Below, piece by piece: positions 1 through 8,046 of a DNA stretch of 64,000 nt; position 1 is the stretch's first letter; every line of letters starts with the position of its first letter. The DNA lies in assembly GCF_036492835.1 (NCBI RefSeq), contig NZ_AP025314.1, forward strand, positions 620,001 to 684,000. Direction: 5' to 3'. The DNA comes from Fulvitalea axinellae (GTDB lineage Bacteria; Bacteroidota; Bacteroidia; Cytophagales; Cyclobacteriaceae). The notes below the pieces were generated by a model. It was given only the letters and a program-made list of their open reading frames with translations, did no database searches and was not told the DNA's origin. The translations under genes were made by a program, and so were the position numbers.

Positions 1-201
1 ATATAAGTTTGAAAATTCAGCGGGTAGAATATTTCTTAATTCCTCAACATCATTTTTCATAACTAACTGAAGGTACAATGAGGTATCCATCCCGAAACCG
101 TCTTGAGAAAATTCGAATAATTTCAAGAAAAAACGATTTGACTTTTTTATCTCAATCAGCGTATTGTATAAATCAAAAACGATTGTTTTAATATTATTCA
201 T
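1..201 (-). CDS. HAD-superfamily hydrolase, N-terminal part (gene runs off the left edge)
   Basis: An ATG at 199-201 on the minus strand opens 67 codons that stay open to base 1. The translation begins MNNIKTIVFDLYNTL, which is HAD motif I (hhhDxYxT; the first Asp is the expected nucleophile). HAD proteins are mostly phosphatases or dehalogenases. Only the first core strand and part of the helical cap are present, so the substrate cannot be inferred. The gene sits directly after the attC-like hairpin at 216-271 and is the leftmost member of the minus-strand series of small genes. The family call rests on motif I alone. Confidence 0.7.
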   Translation of the reverse strand, partial: MNNIKTIVFDLYNTLIEIKKSNRFFLKLFEFSQDGFGMDTSLYLQLVMKNDVEELRNILPAEFSNLY

Positions 202-215
202 TTTCTAATTAATCA

Positions 216-271
216 GAACGATGGCTCTAAAAATGGTGCGGTGAATTATGCGCTTTGAGCGCATGTTGTTC
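216..271 (-). repeat. attC-like imperfect palindrome 1
   Basis: An inner inverted repeat ATGCGC-N5-GCGCAT (248-264) lies inside a longer imperfect fold. Read on the plus strand, its edges (CGATGGCTCTAAAA at the left, AGCGCATGTTGT at the right) recur with small changes at 18275-18346. Both copies lie between two minus-strand small genes. The fold-back shape and position resemble integron attC sites, but the classical core triplets are not clear, so this is a structural analogy only. Confidence 0.4.
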
Positions 272-434
272 TTGTTTTTTTAAAATCAGAAAGTTTTGTA
301 TCACTTTCAACTATAGCCCCTTCGGTCCATTGCCAATATGGGAAATGTGGATTTAAATCTAACTCATTTTCCAAAATGAATTTTTTCCTTAATCCACTAA
401 ATGAAAAAACAGGCACTTTGAGAAGCGATACCAC
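246..434 (-). CDS. Possible small gene or gene remnant (62 aa)
   Basis: An open frame with a GTG start at 434 encodes 62 residues that match no family I recognise. Its last ten residues run into the hairpin at 216-271 and its start lies at the edge of the hairpin at 440-463, so the real coding core would be only about 45 residues. It may be a decayed cassette gene or chance. No convincing ribosome-binding site is visible. Confidence 0.25.
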   Translation of the reverse strand: MVSLLKVPVFSFSGLRKKFILENELDLNPHFPYWQWTEGAIVESDTKLSDFKKTRTTCAQSA

Positions 435-439
435 ACAGA

Positions 440-463
440 GCGTATAGTGGAAACGCTATGCGC
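440..463 (-). repeat. Short GC-rich hairpin after a small membrane-protein gene
   Basis: GCGTATAG, a six-base loop and CGCTATGCGC form an imperfect inverted repeat a few bases beyond the stop codon of the minus-strand gene at 471-764. It sits where the other gene-flanking hairpins of this region sit. It could be a terminator without a U-run or a degenerate cassette-end site. Confidence 0.3.
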
Positions 464-470
464 CTATATT

Positions 471-764
471 TTAGAAAATAAAAGATCCCCAAGTAACTGA
501 GACGACCACCGCCATTATCAAAACAGTGTATAACGAGAAATGTCTGGGCGAAAACCTGTTTGATATACCAAGCTTAATCGCAAAAACCAATAAGGTTATG
601 CTTAAGAGTAAAAAGGGAATAGTCAGTAACTCCTGGAAAACGCCGATGATTGTGCTTTCGCTGTGGAAAGCGTACGTATTTAAAAACAGGAACGAAAAAT
701 AAGCTAGGCAAACCAAGCTCCCGAGAAAAAGGTACAGTTCTTTGTTTGGCTTTGTATTCGACAT
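471..764 (-). CDS. Small integral membrane protein (97 aa), unknown function
   Basis: The protein has three strongly hydrophobic segments at about residues 10-30, 42-65 and 78-96, separated by short polar loops, so it should be an inner-membrane protein. I recognise no conserved domain. It stands alone on the minus strand with a hairpin just beyond its stop, like other single-gene units of this island. The plus-strand frame that overlaps it is a shadow. Confidence 0.55.
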   Translation of the reverse strand: MSNTKPNKELYLFLGSLVCLAYFSFLFLNTYAFHSESTIIGVFQELLTIPFLLLSITLLVFAIKLGISNRFSPRHFSLYTVLIMAVVVSVTWGSFIF

Positions 765-1394
765 GGTTTTTTCAATTTTTTACGAAAAGTCAGAGCGTTG
801 AGTTTTTTGGAGATTCTTATTTATGCTATTCCATAATTACCACAAAAATCCTTTCTTTTGATCAACAAACTTTAGCGTGTGTTTGACAATATAGAGAGTC
901 TACTTGATTAATTGGATATATGACTAGATTTATCAATCATAAAAATTTCTCTTTTCAGAAGTCTGAGAGTACCTTGGCGACCGAAAAATAGCGGGAGTTC
1001 CTGTTGTCGATACATTATACCTAACTACTGAAATGAAAATATCAATATTACCATTTCTTCTGCTTCTTTTATGTAGCTCCGCTTTCGGACAAAACACAAA
1101 GATTCGGTTTGATGATTTTACATTGGATATTGTTGGCGTAGAATTGTCACCCGAAGAGGAATCGCTTGAAAAGACCTTTTCAACTGATGTGGTCGTTAAC
1201 TTGGAGGCGGGAGACTATTTTGAACTAGCTACTGTCAATGTCACGGACTCCAAGCTAAGCGATTTAAGAGTTGAGATGAGTTTTGAAACAAGCCTCACCA
1301 TTATGAACGAAGGCCCGCATTGCGATTTGACGGATTGGAAGTATAATACCCCTGAATTTTCGGACCAGTGTCTTAGTTTAAAAATCACTAAATT

Positions 1395-1706
1395 ATGGGC
1401 ATGAAAACGAGAACGACACGCAGAAAATTCAGCGCCAAATTCAAGGCGGAAGTAGCGATCGAAGCACTGAAGGAAAGAGAAACCACCCAAGAACTCTGCA
1501 GACGGTACGATCTTCACGCCACCCAGATTTCACAATGGAAAAATGAGTTTCTGCAGCGCTCGTCCAGCGTTTTTGAGGGTGGCAAAGATAGAAAAGAACA
1601 CGAGAAAACGGAGAAGGCGACAGACCAACTGTACAGTAAAATAGGAAAGCTTGAGATGGAAAACGACTTCCTAAAAAAAAGCTTAAAGAAGTTGGGGCGT
1701 CTATAG
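1395..1706 (+). CDS. IS3-family transposase OrfA (helix-turn-helix)
   Basis: This 103-aa protein has the usual OrfA layout: a basic N-terminus, a helix-turn-helix around residues 10-50 (AEVAIEALKE... TQELCRRYDLHATQISQW) and a C-terminal leucine-heptad coiled coil (KIGKLEMENDFLKKSLKKL). A run of eight A at 1673-1680 provides the slippery heptamer A_AAA_AAA. A -1 shift there continues in the orfB frame, which is open through this point, and would give the full OrfAB transposase. An ATG two codons later is an alternative start. Confidence 0.93.
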   Translation: MGMKTRTTRRKFSAKFKAEVAIEALKERETTQELCRRYDLHATQISQWKNEFLQRSSSVFEGGKDRKEHEKTEKATDQLYSKIGKLEMENDFLKKSLKKLGRL

Positions 1707-1708
1707 AT

Positions 1709-2635
1709 TTGCGTCTCCTTGTCGACCCCGGGGATAAGCTGAGCATTCGCCGTCAGTGCGACTGTCTGGAGCTTTACCGTTCGTCATACTACTACAGCCC
1801 AAAGGGGGAAAACGCGGAAAACTTGGAGTTGATGCGCCTTATGGACCGGCACATGATCGACGAACCCACGGCGGGAGTTTTGCGCATGAGATCAGCCTTG
1901 CGTGACCAAGGATTCAACCCTTCCTATGAAAGGGTTAGGCGCTTGATGCGCAAAGCGAATCTCTACCCTATTTACCCGAAAAAGAATCTGAGCAAGCCCG
2001 GAGAGGCAAAATACGTTTACCCGTATCTGCTTAAGGAAAAGAAAGTTGTCAGGAAAAACCAGGTCTGGTCGATAGACATCACTTATATAGCCATGGCTAG
2101 CGGTTTCATGTATATGACGGCGATTATCGACGTCTACAGCAGGTACATAGTGGGTTGGGGTTTGAGCAATACGCTTGAGGCCGCGGCGTCTTTAAAAGTG
2201 GTGCGTGAGGCCGTTGAGATTCACGGTAAACCGGAAATACTCAACAGTGACCAAGGTTCCCAGTTCACTTGCGGGGAATACGTGAACTATCTCAAGAAAG
2301 AGGGAATAAACATCAGTATGGACGCCAAAGGCCGAGCCTTGGACAACATTTACATCGAACGCTTTTGGAGAACGCTAAAAAGGGACCATATTTACCTGAA
2401 TCCGGCCGACAACGGTTTAAAGTTGTATTTGGGGATAGAGAAATGGTTGCGACGCTACCACAACAGGGATCACCAAGGAATCGAGAACCTGAAGCCGGAA
2501 AATGTTTTTAGCGGAGCGTCAAAAGCGAAAGCCACCGCGTATGCCCATGCAAATATTGATAAGTCCAAGAAAAAACAGAATGTGAAAGGACTTATCAACA
2601 TTCACACGGGCTCGACGATAGCGACAACCGTTTAA
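1709..2635 (+). CDS. IS3-family transposase OrfB (DDE integrase core)
   Basis: This 308-aa frame begins at a TTG but is open upstream to the A8 run at 1673-1680, so it is probably made mainly as an OrfAB fusion by -1 frameshifting. The rve-type core is plain: first Asp in VWSIDITYI (about residue 121), second in ILNSDQGSQF (about 180), and Glu in NIYIERFWRTLKRD (about 216). The N-terminal part carries the HTH_21-type segment typical of OrfB. Its sequence is identical to the copy at 21795-22721, and all key residues are intact. Confidence 0.95.
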   Translation: MRLLVDPGDKLSIRRQCDCLELYRSSYYYSPKGENAENLELMRLMDRHMIDEPTAGVLRMRSALRDQGFNPSYERVRRLMRKANLYPIYPKKNLSKPGEAKYVYPYLLKEKKVVRKNQVWSIDITYIAMASGFMYMTAIIDVYSRYIVGWGLSNTLEAAASLKVVREAVEIHGKPEILNSDQGSQFTCGEYVNYLKKEGINISMDAKGRALDNIYIERFWRTLKRDHIYLNPADNGLKLYLGIEKWLRRYHNRDHQGIENLKPENVFSGASKAKATAYAHANIDKSKKKQNVKGLINIHTGSTIATTV

Positions 2636-3010
2636 AATTTACTTAAAAATCGACTTTACTGGTCCTAAGAATCGAGGGTACTATAAAGCACTACACTTCA
2701 AAAGGGAAAAAATTACAAAAGACAGGGCCTTCCTCATTCAAAATATCATCGTACTCAGCCGAAGAGTCTGTATTGTTTCCCAATGTAAGTGTAGATGAGA
2801 TTGTCAAAGAGGTTGAAAAACGGTGTCCGGGATGGGGGAAAATCGCTAAGAAAATTAAATCTATCCACGAATATCCAAGCTCCGTTGGAATCAGCAGGTA
2901 CTTCCTAAATATTATTGGACATAATAAATCCGGGGAACTCGTAAAGAAAACAATAACGGTTAATATCCCATTGGGGTGTTAATAAGAGCTAAAAATATAC
3001 GGCTTCTGTG

Positions 3011-3098
3011 GCTTGTCTATACTGGATTGTAAAAAACTGTGTGGGCAAGCTAAGAAGCTTGCAGTCAGAAAAATCACAAGCATGGGTGCTTGCGATGG
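3011..3098 (-). repeat. REP-like palindromic element, copy R1
   Basis: This element has a CTGGATTG-type left part, a GCAAGC...GCTTGC inverted repeat, and a core reading AAAAATCACAAGCATGGGTG then CTTGCGATGG, which itself folds (CAAGCA/TGCTTG). The core recurs at 5025-5108, 17085-17128 and 18871-18999 in the same orientation. Here it lies immediately beyond the rebuilt stop codon (3099-3101) of the gene broken by the ISAs1 element. Confidence 0.75.
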
Positions 3099-3192
3099 CT
3101 AGCTTAGCTCAGTTAAGCTGGTGGATTCTATGACTCGATTCAATACTTTTTTAGAATCATATGGGTCTTCAAGGTAAAATAAATTGTCAAAA

Positions 3193-4455
3193 CAGGGCTT
3201 GTTCATAAAGGTCTATCTATTAAAATATTGGTGAATAGAATTTATATCTGCTACGATCTCCTCTCGCATTTCATTCATATTTTCACCAGCGTTCCTTTGG
3301 ATCAAAATATTCATTACAGCAGTCAAAATACATGAAACACTTTGCTGTATACCAGAGACAAGGCTCCTTAACCCGTCCTCTCCGAAGTTCGTATCCCTCA
3401 TATTATTGTTTGCCTCTACGGACCAGTGTCCCCTTACGGCGTTAGGCAAGTTGTATTGATCAATAAGACCGGTATTTATATTGCTGACGTAGTATGATGT
3501 CTCGCTTGATGTTTTTCCTGTTTTAACGACTTTACGGGTACGGTCTACCCGTATGAAGCAGCTCATCCCCGTATTCGACCAGCGACGCTCCAAGCATCCC
3601 GTTTCCACCGGGTAGGTCCGGTATATTCTTGTTTCGATCCTGCCATGGCCCTTTTCGACGGTCTTTTTATAATCCAAACATTCTGATCTCCGCTCCATGT
3701 CTCGAAGGTCTTCACGGAGTATTTTCTGGTTCCCTTTTATTTGTGAAAGGTAGACGCCCCGTTTTCCATGGATTCCCTCCAGTAACCCGGAATTATTGTG
3801 AAGGGCATCCATCGTATAAGCCGTTCCCGAAAGACCGGATTGAGTTTCAAAATATTCGTCGACAATACCCCGCTCGGAGTCTTTGGTACCCGAATAGTAG
3901 CCTACAACCTTGCTGGTTTTATCTTCTTGCGCGGTAACCAGAACCACGCTTTCCCCGCGTTTGTCCCCTGAGGATTTGTCGATACTCCCCCGGAGTTCTT
4001 TACCGTCAATCGAAAACCATTGAAGAGCTTGCGGATCTATAGTTTCGTTTGCGTTAAAAGTGGTTTCAGCAACCGCCTTAAGTCCCTGTATATCTGTATC
4101 CTTCAGGATTCTTCGGAGTTGAACACGGCTCACACAACACTTACTTTTACCACCTGTGAAATCCCGCCAATAATCGTGATCCCTTTTCATTGAGCGGTGA
4201 ATCTGTGAGAAATTGAGTTTTCCTCCGCTCCTGAATACGGCAAGCATAAAGCACAGTACGACAAAAGCCAGTTCGTGCTTCTTCCCCTTGGCGTTCCTGT
4301 GGTCTACAAGGCTTAGTTGTAACTGGAGGTAGTATTGATTAATTTCGTTTTTTTGGGAGCTTATCCATCAACCGCAAGTTTGTTTGTGGTAATTCAAAAT
4401 TGCAATTCATGGTGGTAAGCTCCTATTTTCTCAGACGCTTTATGAACAGGCCCTG
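3193..4455 (-). mobile_element. ISAs1-family insertion sequence (1263 bp) with 10-bp target duplication
   Basis: The left end reads CAGGGCTTGTTCATAAAG and the complement of the right end CAGGGCCTGTTCATAAAG, which is an almost perfect terminal inverted repeat. Both sides are flanked by the direct repeat ATTGTCAAAA (3183-3192 and 4456-4465). The element carries one transposase gene on the minus strand with a frameshift near its 5' end. It is inserted in the 3' part of the gene starting at 4956. Confidence 0.93.
3213..4412 (-). pseudogene. ISAs1-family transposase with an N-terminal frameshift
   Basis: The main frame (3213-4247, 344 aa) has clear ISAs1/YhhI features: WFSIDGKELRGS with the first catalytic Asp, TMDALHNN, and RGHWSVEANNNMRDTNFGED near the C-terminus. 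The missing first 50 residues are found upstream in another frame: an ATG at 4410-4412 opens MNCNFELPQTNLRLMDKLPK and stops just after seven A (plus-strand T run 4348-4354). Deleting one A restores a single protein of about 395 aa, close to the usual family length. The shift is in the +1 direction, so it looks like a mutation, unless transcriptional slippage in the A7 run rescues it. Confidence 0.85.
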
Positions 4456-4956
4456 ATTGTCAAAACTTATTGCGGACTTCCCTTTTTCAAGCTCTTCCAT
4501 TACAAATTTTGTAAGCTCTTTCTCTTGAACTGGACCAAACCCATAATAGTCATAAATGACATATTGGTTTTTATGAAAACCGATTACTATACTCAGAATC
4601 TTTTTTTGTTGGCTATCTAGATTCCTGATTCTTGTGTCAGGATTGATCTTAAACCGGTTTAAGATATATTGAATATCCTTGTCATCTAAACCGAGAGTGT
4701 TTTTTAAATATTTCCCAGTAGTTAAAAGATAATAAAGGAATGGGTTTTCAAAGGTCTGGTTTTTACAGATGTGGAAATTTGGGTCTAACTGTAACTGAAG
4801 TATGTTCTTGGCTGTTTCAACTATTTTGTATACGTTTTTCTGATTAGGATTTTTAGAAATCACGTTTACCCAAAATCGAATCATTTGCCCGTTTTCTATC
4901 TCGAATGCGGGAATTCTAATTCCGTCTGTGTCAAAAGACTTACTGTTTATACGCAT
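4423..4956 (-). CDS. Degenerate ABC-ATPase-like protein, C-terminus replaced by the ISAs1 insertion
   Basis: I choose the ATG at 4956; the longer frame would need a TTG. A segment near residues 105-165 follows the layout of an ABC ATPase: NLDSQQKKILSIVIGFHKN resembles the signature helix and YVIYDYYGFGPVQEKEL resembles a Walker B/D-loop with the catalytic Glu changed. No Walker A lysine motif is visible after IRIPAFEIENGQMIRF, so ATP hydrolysis is unlikely. The IS inserted at 4456-4465 replaces the C-terminus: the present end (last 10 residues) is IS-encoded. The original would continue from 3182 for 27 codons to a TAG at 3099-3101. Family assignment is inference. Confidence 0.55.
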   Translation of the reverse strand: MRINSKSFDTDGIRIPAFEIENGQMIRFWVNVISKNPNQKNVYKIVETAKNILQLQLDPNFHICKNQTFENPFLYYLLTTGKYLKNTLGLDDKDIQYILNRFKINPDTRIRNLDSQQKKILSIVIGFHKNQYVIYDYYGFGPVQEKELTKFVMEELEKGKSAISFDNQGLFIKRLRK

Positions 4957-5024
4957 ATTATTTACTTGTAATAAAAATAGGTTATTAGCACTAACCAACT
5001 CCTGATTTCTGTAAGCTTCTGACT

Positions 5025-5108
5025 GGCTTATACTGGATTGGAAGAACTATGTAGGCAAGCTAAGAAACTTGCTGTTAGAAAAATCACAAGTATGGATGCT
5101 TGCGATGG
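5025..5108 (-). repeat. REP-like palindromic element, copy R2
   Basis: The copy matches R1 over about 80 bp: GGCTTATACTGGATTG, GGCAAGC...CTTGC, then AAAAATCACAAGTATGGATG and CTTGCGATGG. It begins 17 bp beyond the stop of the minus-strand gene at 5126-5587. Confidence 0.75.
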
Positions 5109-5125
5109 TGGGGGTTGTAACACGT

Positions 5126-5587
5126 TTACTTACTTTTCAATTTATATTCTTTCATTAAATTCAGTAATTCCTCAGCCTTGATATTATACGAGGACTGAAT
5201 AGCTCCTTCTTTTCCAGACAAAAACTTTGCAACTTCTTTTCCGCTTTTCCATTTTTTATGTTTGTCAGTATAATCGAAGAATATCATTTTATTTCCTTTT
5301 ATCTGTCCTTGTCTGAAGTCTTTTATTTCAGTCCATTTGGTGAAATGGAAACGAAATAAGCTTTTAACTTCAAACCCTTCATCAGTCAGTTTTAAATAAG
5401 TAGAATTGGGATAAAATTGAATTAAAGAAATAATTACACCAAGTCCGAAAAAAATAATACATCCCCAGCCAATTTTTGGGTCTCTATCTAGAATAAAGAT
5501 TCCAATTGTTACAAAAGCAGAACATCCCAAAAATAAAATCGAGTTTTTCAATTTGTCAGGTCTAAATATTTGAGGTTCTCTTTTCAT
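5126..5587 (-). CDS. Two-TM membrane protein with PH-like domain (STM3941-like)
   Basis: I use the ATG at 5585-5587 (MKREPQIFRPDK) rather than the in-frame start four codons earlier, which lies in a TTGTACAAC-type conserved motif. Two hydrophobic segments (about residues 15-32 and 40-60) precede a beta-rich domain beginning YLKLTDEGFEVKSLFRFHF, the usual opening of bacterial PH-like membrane proteins. Such proteins occur as immunity partners or as orphan genes; no substrate or partner can be assigned. A REP-like element follows the gene directly. Confidence 0.6.
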   Translation of the reverse strand: MKREPQIFRPDKLKNSILFLGCSAFVTIGIFILDRDPKIGWGCIIFFGLGVIISLIQFYPNSTYLKLTDEGFEVKSLFRFHFTKWTEIKDFRQGQIKGNKMIFFDYTDKHKKWKSGKEVAKFLSGKEGAIQSSYNIKAEELLNLMKEYKLKSK

Positions 5588-5620
5588 AATGTTGTACAAC
5601 GTTTTTATTCTTTTTCATAA

Positions 5621-6814
5621 CTGACCTTTCGCTCGCCTTTCCTATTGCAATTTTGGAAATTATATGATAAGTGACCGATTTTTGAAAAATGAAAAGGAGA
5701 GACGGATTTGAATTATACACGGATTATCTTATTGCCAGTCGAGGGCAAGCCACCTCAACAGGGCTCTCAGCATCTTTGGACAATCAGATTCCCCATGATT
5801 ATTTCAGCGACCTCCTCAAGCAACCGGACATGGACCAAAAGGCTTTTTGGAAAGAGGTGAAGTCTTTCGCCAGGAGTATTGAGGGCGAAGAGGCGGTTTT
5901 GAGTATCGACGATTGCATTGTCCACAAGCCTCATTCCTCGGAAAACGACATCGTAGCTTATCATTTCGACCATACTGTAGGCAAAGCGGTCAAAGGGATC
6001 AACTCCCTTAACTTTCTTCTGAGCAATACCGTGGAAGGACAAACGGTTAACTGTCCGGTCGCTTATGAGATCGTCCACAAGACGGTGAAATACATAGACA
6101 AGAACGGGAAGGAAAAGCGTAAAAGCGAGAAAACGAAAAATGAGATGGTACTGGAAGTTTTACACCGTCTAAACTTTCTGAACAAACTGGTTTTCAGGTA
6201 CATTCTTTTCGATACGTGGTTCACCGCCAGCGATACGCTGAAGTATATTCATTACAAGCTCAAGAAGGTTTTCGTTTGCCCGCTGAAGAGCAACAGGAAT
6301 ATAGCAATGAGCGAAAAGGACAAAAACGAGGGCAAATTCATTCACGTTTCGGATGCGCCTATTGAAAGCGGTCAAGTGAAGCGGGTGTGGGTCAAGGGAG
6401 TTGATTTTCCTGTCACGCTCGCCAAACAAGTCTTTACAAACAGGGACCGGTCGACCGCGGAACAATGGCTGGTTACCAACGGGGAGAACATGGCTTTCGA
6501 GGATATCGTAGCGATCTACCAAAAACGGTGGAAAGTCGAGGAGTTCCATAAGTCGCTCAAGCAAAACACGATGTTAGGCAAGTCTCCCACAAAGATGGAG
6601 ATTACCCAATTGAACCACATCTTCGCTTCCATGATCGCCTACATAAAACTGGAAAAACTGAAGGTTAAGGAGAAGCTGAATCACTTTGCGATAAAATCAA
6701 AATTGTATTTGAAGATGATAAAGGCTGCCATGGAAGAACTTGACGCCTTGCGGTCGGCCTGAAATATATTCATTAAGAATCGCTCTCCCAAATGCAGGGA
6801 GAGCGAAAGTTCAG
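5621..6814 (+). mobile_element. IS4-superfamily insertion sequence (1194 bp) with 7-bp target duplication
   Basis: The left end CTGACCTTTCGCTCGCC and the complement of the right end CTGAACTTTCGCTCTCC form the inverted repeats. The direct repeat TTCATAA flanks both sides (5614-5620 and 6815-6821). One transposase gene fills the element. The insertion lies two codons before the natural stop of the minus-strand gene starting at 7231. Confidence 0.93.
5689..6762 (+). CDS. IS4-superfamily DDE transposase
   Basis: The 357-aa protein has the DDE residues in the expected order: AVLSIDDCIVHKP (about residue 73), LFDTWFTASDTL (about 175) and the YREK-type motif IYQKRWKVEEFHKSLK (about 276-291), where the spacing Y-2-R-3-E-6-K is kept. 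The C-terminus is a short helical tail. The frame is intact and fills most of the element, so it may be active. I cannot separate IS4, IS701 and related families by eye. Confidence 0.9.
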   Translation: MKRRDGFELYTDYLIASRGQATSTGLSASLDNQIPHDYFSDLLKQPDMDQKAFWKEVKSFARSIEGEEAVLSIDDCIVHKPHSSENDIVAYHFDHTVGKAVKGINSLNFLLSNTVEGQTVNCPVAYEIVHKTVKYIDKNGKEKRKSEKTKNEMVLEVLHRLNFLNKLVFRYILFDTWFTASDTLKYIHYKLKKVFVCPLKSNRNIAMSEKDKNEGKFIHVSDAPIESGQVKRVWVKGVDFPVTLAKQVFTNRDRSTAEQWLVTNGENMAFEDIVAIYQKRWKVEEFHKSLKQNTMLGKSPTKMEITQLNHIFASMIAYIKLEKLKVKEKLNHFAIKSKLYLKMIKAAMEELDALRSA

Positions 6815-7231
6815 TTCATAATGTAATAGTCCCAAGTCAATCAATTTATTTTTAAAATCCTTAGACTTTGTATCTATTTTATTGCTGACTACATCCTGAC
6901 CAATACAATAAATGAATGGACCTGGTCGATTACTCCATCCCTTTTGAAAAGGTCTTGGTTCATAATTTGCAATCCATGAAGTCAGTGAAATGTACCCTCC
7001 TTCAAGTCCAATATTTAAGTCCACACAAGGATAAATTTTATCTTCTTGAATATAAACCAATCTAACTATTTCATCTATTACATTTTGGCGTCCCATCACC
7101 GTATCGCAATCATCTCTTAGCCACTTGAATTTGAATTCATCTGGAAGTGATTTGTCAGCATGGATTTCAGCATACAGTTTCACTTCGTCCAAAGTCTTAT
7201 CAACAAATTCTGTAAATTCTTTTTTCGTCAT
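6773..7231 (-). CDS. Orphan protein of unknown function; last 13 residues supplied by the IS
   Basis: I choose the ATG at 7229-7231 (MTKKEFTEFVDKTLDE); the earlier in-frame start lies in a TTGTACAACATTA motif shared with the gene at 5587. An acidic helical N-terminus is followed by a beta-rich part. No family is recognised; size and setting fit an immunity protein. Without the IS (5621-6814) and one TTCATAA the frame would run HYEKE then TAA, so the natural end lay two codons past the insertion. The present end instead reads 13 residues into the IS, and the fold should be untouched. Confidence 0.55.
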   Translation of the reverse strand: MTKKEFTEFVDKTLDEVKLYAEIHADKSLPDEFKFKWLRDDCDTVMGRQNVIDEIVRLVYIQEDKIYPCVDLNIGLEGGYISLTSWIANYEPRPFQKGWSNRPGPFIYCIGQDVVSNKIDTKSKDFKNKLIDLGLLHYELNFRSPCIWESDS

Positions 7232-7276
7232 TCTAATGTTGTACAATGTTTAATGTAAAATGTGTTTTAATGCATT

Positions 7277-7672
7277 TTACATAGTGTTATCGATATTTAG
7301 TTCAGAATTAATTTTATTCACTTCCCAATCAGGAACCCCTCTCTTCTCTATTTGATCAATAATACTCTTAATCAATTCATTATTTAAATTTTCAAAATTA
7401 AACTCTACTACTAGATAAATTACCGTATCTCTACCTTGGGATTTTGTAACTGAACATTTTACGGTTTCAGATTTTCTAATTCTTAATAAGTATAGTTCTT
7501 GTTTGTTGTGACACCAAAAATCAAATTCATCTCCAATATTAATTTTCGAAGGGATTTCGTGAATATCTATAAGTTTCCAATCTCTAATTTCACGATCAGC
7601 TCCCTGATTCCAAGATAGTCTAGATTCAAAATCTCTTCGTTGCTTTTTCCTTATTCTAGATCTAATACTCAT
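7277..7672 (-). CDS. Small orphan protein (131 aa), unknown function
   Basis: A basic N-terminus (MSIRSRIRKKQRRDF) precedes a predicted alpha/beta domain. I recognise no motif. Between its start and the next minus-strand gene there is an AT-rich inverted repeat (TGTAAAATG/CATTTTACA) just before the TTGTACAACATTA motif at the next gene's start, so this too looks like a unit in a series of single-gene modules. Confidence 0.5.
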   Translation of the reverse strand: MSIRSRIRKKQRRDFESRLSWNQGADREIRDWKLIDIHEIPSKINIGDEFDFWCHNKQELYLLRIRKSETVKCSVTKSQGRDTVIYLVVEFNFENLNNELIKSIIDQIEKRGVPDWEVNKINSELNIDNTM

Positions 7673-7987
7673 TTACAATTTATTATCGATAACAATAAAT
7701 AACAGTAATACCGTTTATTTTTGCTGATTATTTAACGGATCGTTTTATATAGGTGTTGAGTCCCAAAGACTCAACTGAATCATAATCTAACAACAGAACT
7801 ACTTATATTTAAATTATAATCAAAAAATATGACTAAAATGTAATCCACAAACTCACGTGAGCCAACGCAACACCAAAATCAACTTGAAAATATTCTTCGA
7901 AAATCAAAAGCTCATCCTTCAACCCTCCTAAAACAAACCTAAAAACCACCGTCTCCATTGAAAACTGCTATCCCGAAAACGAAAAAA

Positions 7988-8028
7988 AGCCCGCCCTTTT
8001 CCACAATGTGGAAAAAAGCGGGCTTTTC
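7988..8028 (-). terminator. Hairpin terminator of HTH-orphan copy A
   Basis: AGCCCGC and GCGGGCT enclose an inner TTCCAC-AAT-GTGGAA stem, and an A-run on the plus strand (U-run for the minus-strand transcript) flanks it. The same hairpin follows the other two copies of this gene. Confidence 0.75.
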
Positions 8029-8046
8029 CCTGATTTTTGGGCAGGC

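Larger units (their letters stand above)
1342..2685 (+). mobile_element. IS3-family insertion sequence, copy 1 (1344 bp)
   Basis: The extent is set by identity with the copy at 21428-22771: flanks differ outside and match inside. The ends are imperfect inverted repeats of about 28 bp: the left begins TATAATACCCCTGAATTTTC and the complement of the right begins TATAGTACCCTCGATTCTTA, both continuing into GGACCAGT. A 3-bp target duplication AAG flanks the element. It carries overlapping orfA and orfB with a poly-A slippery site, as expected for IS3. It disrupts the secreted-protein gene at 1033-2982. Confidence 0.95.
1033..2982 (+). pseudogene. Secreted-protein gene split by the IS3 element (two halves, 200 aa when rejoined)
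   Basis: The left half starts at 1033 with a signal peptide (MKISILPFLLLLLCSSAFGQ) and is in frame up to 1341. The right half resumes at 2689 and ends in TAA at 2980-2982. The IS spans 1342-2685 and is flanked by the direct repeat AAG (1339-1341 and 2686-2688). Removing the IS and one AAG joins codon 103 to codon 104 in frame with no stop, giving a 200-residue exported protein of unknown function. As it stands the left half reads 21 codons into the IS before stopping at 1404. The exact repair indicates a recent insertion. Confidence 0.85.
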
